The notes beneath the pieces are model-generated. The model saw only the letters and a list, made by a program, of their open reading frames with translations. It was not told where the DNA came from and did not search any database. From an uncultured Gammaproteobacteria bacterium (lineage in GTDB: Bacteria > Pseudomonadota > Gammaproteobacteria > HyVt-429), in the NCBI GenBank assembly GCA_947259975.1, contig CAMYOD010000015.1:54616-118615 (forward strand): DNA of 64,000 nucleotides. The letters run 5' to 3'. Below are positions 61,732 to 64,000 of the stretch, one piece after another. Within the stretch, counting starts at the first letter, position 1, and each line of letters starts with the position of its first letter. The translations under genes were made by a program, and so were the position numbers.

Positions 61732-62824
61732 GGGGCTTATCGGCCATGTGATAAATCAAAATCATTGAACAAACTGAAAACTCGCAAATTGCGGTTTTAT
61801 AATAAAGTAAAACTTTAATAAAACGCGGACGCCACCAGGGTGCCAACGCGTCGGGGTTCAGCCGCAAGCGGCGACCGTCGAGCCCGAACAGGGTCAGGCC
61901 CGCCAGCCGACCCTGGCGCAGGGCCGCCAGGAGTGGCTTGATCCAGTCAGTCTCCAGATTATCCACCGTGGCGTGACCCCCCAGCGGGACGTCCCAGACC
62001 TCCGTGCCCAGGACCACCAGATGTTCCCCGGGCGTGGCGGCGGCGAGAAGCTGGTCCGCCCGTGTCGGTAATCCCGCCAAGGGGACCCCGCCATGGCGCG
62101 CCAGGCCCTTGGCGACGGGCTCGCCGGACCACACACAGGTCCATTTCCGGGTTCCCAGCCGGGGCAGGACGCCCCCACCCCAGAACCATACACTGTTGAT
62201 CGTCGGGCGGCCCTCGGCCTCGCGGATCTGATTGGGTTCCGCCCCGTGCAGGACCATCTGGACCTCATTGATGATCTGGCGCCAGTGGGTCGCTTCCGGC
62301 CCCTCCGGGTAGGCCCCGTCCACGGGCCGGCCGATGACGTCAGCCAGTGGCCGGGTGCTGATCTGCGGCGAATACGGCAGATTCAGGTACCAGCGCGCGG
62401 GGGTCACCGCCTGCAGCTGCCAGCCCAGGTCCTGCAGGTCGCTTTCGATGGCGTACACCAATTGGTCGGCCTCATCCTGGCGGAGCAACAGGAAACGCGG
62501 GTCGGCCATGACCAGCTGATTGCGGTCCGGCACCAGGTGCACCGGGTCGGCCCGCAACCACCAACCGGCGTGGGTGGTTCCCATATCACCCAGGCGGCTC
62601 ACCGGGGCCACCGGCAGGTCCGAACCCCTCGGCGTATCGATGCCGAACAGGTTGAACAGCGCGGCCTCAAGGGTACGCGGCGCAAAGGGTTCGACCGCTG
62701 CTCGCCGGACAAGGCCGTGCCAAGGCGGCGCCTGGGGCGTGGTCGGCACGGTCAGTATACCGGGCGGCACGGGGTCGATCGGGCTGGGGATCAGTAAGGT
62801 AATGTCTACGGCTGGTTGCGGCAC
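61712..62824 (-). CDS. RpfE-like / phosphoglycerate mutase-like protein with an unusual C terminus
   Basis: 370 residues, resembling the RpfE-type regulatory proteins that lie upstream of recJ in Xanthomonas (a cofactor-independent phosphoglycerate-mutase-like fold). Recognised: NLFGIDTPRGSDLPVAPVSRLGD, VWFWGGGVLPR and AAATPGEHLVVLG. After ...LAPWWRPR (about residue 333) the tail IKVLLYYKTAICEFSVCS... is AT-rich, runs through what should be the recJ promoter and overlaps recJ by 20 bases. The tail may be a read-through after loss of an earlier stop. Function unknown. Confidence 0.65.
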   Translation of the reverse strand: MPQPAVDITLLIPSPIDPVPPGILTVPTTPQAPPWHGLVRRAAVEPFAPRTLEAALFNLFGIDTPRGSDLPVAPVSRLGDMGTTHAGWWLRADPVHLVPDRNQLVMADPRFLLLRQDEADQLVYAIESDLQDLGWQLQAVTPARWYLNLPYSPQISTRPLADVIGRPVDGAYPEGPEATHWRQIINEVQMVLHGAEPNQIREAEGRPTINSVWFWGGGVLPRLGTRKWTCVWSGEPVAKGLARHGGVPLAGLPTRADQLLAAATPGEHLVVLGTEVWDVPLGGHATVDNLETDWIKPLLAALRQGRLAGLTLFGLDGRRLRLNPDALAPWWRPRFIKVLLYYKTAICEFSVCSMILIYHMADKPHACHTT

Positions 62825-62887
62825 CGGCGTATTTTCCGCAACCGGGCGGTGGCCGTCAAAGTTGACTAATGGATCAACGCGTGGGCG

Positions 62888-63979
62888 TCATTCCGCATAG
62901 CTTATGCGGTAGACCGCCCCGGCCTTGTCATCCGATACCAGTAATGCGCCATCGGGCATTATGAGGATATCCACCGGCCGGCCCCAGGATCGGGTGCCCT
63001 GTAACCAGCCTTCGGCAAACGGCTCGTAGCTGACCACGCGAGCACCGTCGAGGCGCACCAGGGTGACGCGATAGCCGATGGGCGGCGCGCGATTCCATGA
63101 ACCGTGTTCGGCGATAAATATCTGGTGGCGGTACTCGGCGGGAAACATCGTGCCGGTGTAGAAGCGCATGCCCAGTGACGCCACGTGGGGACCCAGTTTG
63201 GCACTCGGCGCGGTAAATTCACTACAGGGGAAGGTATCGCCGTAGTCCGGATCCGACAGATCACCGCCGTGGCAATAGGGAAAGCCGAAATGCATGTTTC
63301 CGCGCGGCGCGTGATTGAGTTCGTCCGGCGGTTGCTCGTTGCCCAGCCAGTCGCGACCGTTATCCGTAAACCACAGTTCGCCGGTTTCCGGCTGCCAGTC
63401 GAATCCCACCGTGTTGCGCACGCCACGGGCGAAGACCTCCTTGCCGGTCCCATCCGGATTGATACGGGTGATGACCGCATAGCCGTCCGCCTCGCAAATA
63501 TTACAGGGCGCGCCGATGGGCACATACAGCTTGCCGTCAGGGCCGAAACGAATGAATTTCCAGCCATGATGGCGATCTGTCGGGTAGTCGTCGTGGACCA
63601 CGACGGGTGGCGGCGGGTCGTCGAGCCGCTTTTCGATATCGTCAAAGCGCAGAATCCGGCTGACCTCGGCCACGTACAGGCTGCCGTCACGAAACGCCAC
63701 GCCATTGGGCATGTTCAGATCCCGGGCAATGATCCAGCGTCGATCCGCACGCTGATCATCGTCCGTATCGCGCAGGGCATAGACATTGCCGTTCTTGCGG
63801 GTACCGACAAACAGGGTGCCGCCCGGACTCAGGACCATGGAGCGTGCATTGGGCACATTATCGGCATATAGGTCGATCTGGAAGCCGTCCGGCAAACGGA
63901 TCTGCTCAAGAGGCAACGCCGCCGCGGCTGTGGTGGCGAGCAAAAGCGTGCAGATAGCAATGACTATGCGACCGCGCAT
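62888..63979 (-). CDS. secreted PQQ-type sugar dehydrogenase-like beta-propeller
   Basis: 363 residues: signal peptide MRGRIVIAICTLLLATTAAA (cleavage near residue 20) and a GSDH/sorbosone dehydrogenase beta-propeller with GFQIDLYADNVPNARSM, VAFRDGSLYVAEVSRILRF, TDRHHGWKFIRFGPDGKLYVP and EHGSWNRAPPIGYRV, the last with the family histidine and arginine. May use PQQ or be a binding protein; cannot be decided. Start codon ATG at 63979 near the window end. Confidence 0.86.
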   Translation of the reverse strand: MRGRIVIAICTLLLATTAAAALPLEQIRLPDGFQIDLYADNVPNARSMVLSPGGTLFVGTRKNGNVYALRDTDDDQRADRRWIIARDLNMPNGVAFRDGSLYVAEVSRILRFDDIEKRLDDPPPPVVVHDDYPTDRHHGWKFIRFGPDGKLYVPIGAPCNICEADGYAVITRINPDGTGKEVFARGVRNTVGFDWQPETGELWFTDNGRDWLGNEQPPDELNHAPRGNMHFGFPYCHGGDLSDPDYGDTFPCSEFTAPSAKLGPHVASLGMRFYTGTMFPAEYRHQIFIAEHGSWNRAPPIGYRVTLVRLDGARVVSYEPFAEGWLQGTRSWGRPVDILIMPDGALLVSDDKAGAVYRISYAE

Positions 63980-64000
63980 ACGGACAGACTCTCCGGGCGA

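Noticed and set aside
60574..61818. 414-codon plus-strand frame opposite recJ
   Set aside because: Shadow frame; recJ motifs are intact on the other strand.

Overview
The window looks like a GC-rich gammaproteobacterial chromosome. The lineage call rests on gene content and order: uvrC-pgsA followed by tRNA-Gly(GCC), tRNA-Cys(GCA) and tRNA-Leu(UAA); an rpmF-plsX-fabHDG-acpP-fabF-pabB-pabC-mltG-tmk-holB-pilZ-tatD block; and an rne/rluC/HAD/sppA/maf block with kdsB and a low-Mr tyrosine phosphatase elsewhere in the window. These resemble the linked clusters of Pseudomonas and E. coli, but rearranged. A two-subunit pyruvate carboxylase, DsrE-like and FkbM genes would suit an environmental or sulfur-cycle lineage; the species cannot be fixed from this sequence.

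Layout: 1-8.5 kb is core (kdsB end, phosphatase, L,D-transpeptidase, nagZ, flippase-like protein, efp, family 5 UDG, uvrC, pgsA, three tRNAs). 8.6-18 kb mixes regulators and housekeeping genes: two stand-alone cyclic-nucleotide-binding domains, DUF1178, ankyrin repeats, a secreted amidohydrolase, dinB, a DUF3592-like membrane protein, a GlcG/HbpS protein and a GST. 18-32 kb is accessory. It has secreted hypotheticals, at least two broken genes, a frameshifted antiporter, a Rieske-glutamate synthase fusion, a MerR-controlled metal operon without a reductase, a voltage-gated channel with an acidic selectivity filter, and repeated palindromic intergenic elements ending in GGGTCAGA/TCTGACCC. I did not see these elements outside this stretch. 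32-64 kb is core again: a PLP enzyme, the fatty-acid/folate/replication operon on the minus strand, pycAB and maf on the plus strand, the sppA-Rieske-HAD-rluC operon divergent from rne, then rlmD, an exonuclease, a WGR protein, FkbM, cysM, recJ, an RpfE-like gene and a sugar-dehydrogenase-like gene.

How the genes work together: the 33.5-45.4 kb operon joins phospholipid and fatty-acid initiation (plsX, fabHDG, acpP, fabF), p-aminobenzoate synthesis (pabBC), cell-wall processing (mltG), dTTP supply and replication (tmk, holB) and a pilus regulator (pilZ). Many of its genes overlap by 4 bases. It starts at a clear sigma70-type promoter before rpmF. yceD, usually found upstream of rpmF, is absent; pycA-pycB lies there divergently instead. 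The MerR operon has a textbook 19-bp-spaced promoter containing a 23-bp dyad, and encodes four products spanning cytoplasm, inner membrane, periplasm and outer membrane.

The most promising candidates for something undescribed are the Rieske-GltS fusion in its antiporter/DUF5996 context, the palindromic repeat family of the accessory region and its apparent link to truncated genes, and the acidic-filter ion channel. No CRISPR array, transposase, integrase or rRNA gene was recognised.
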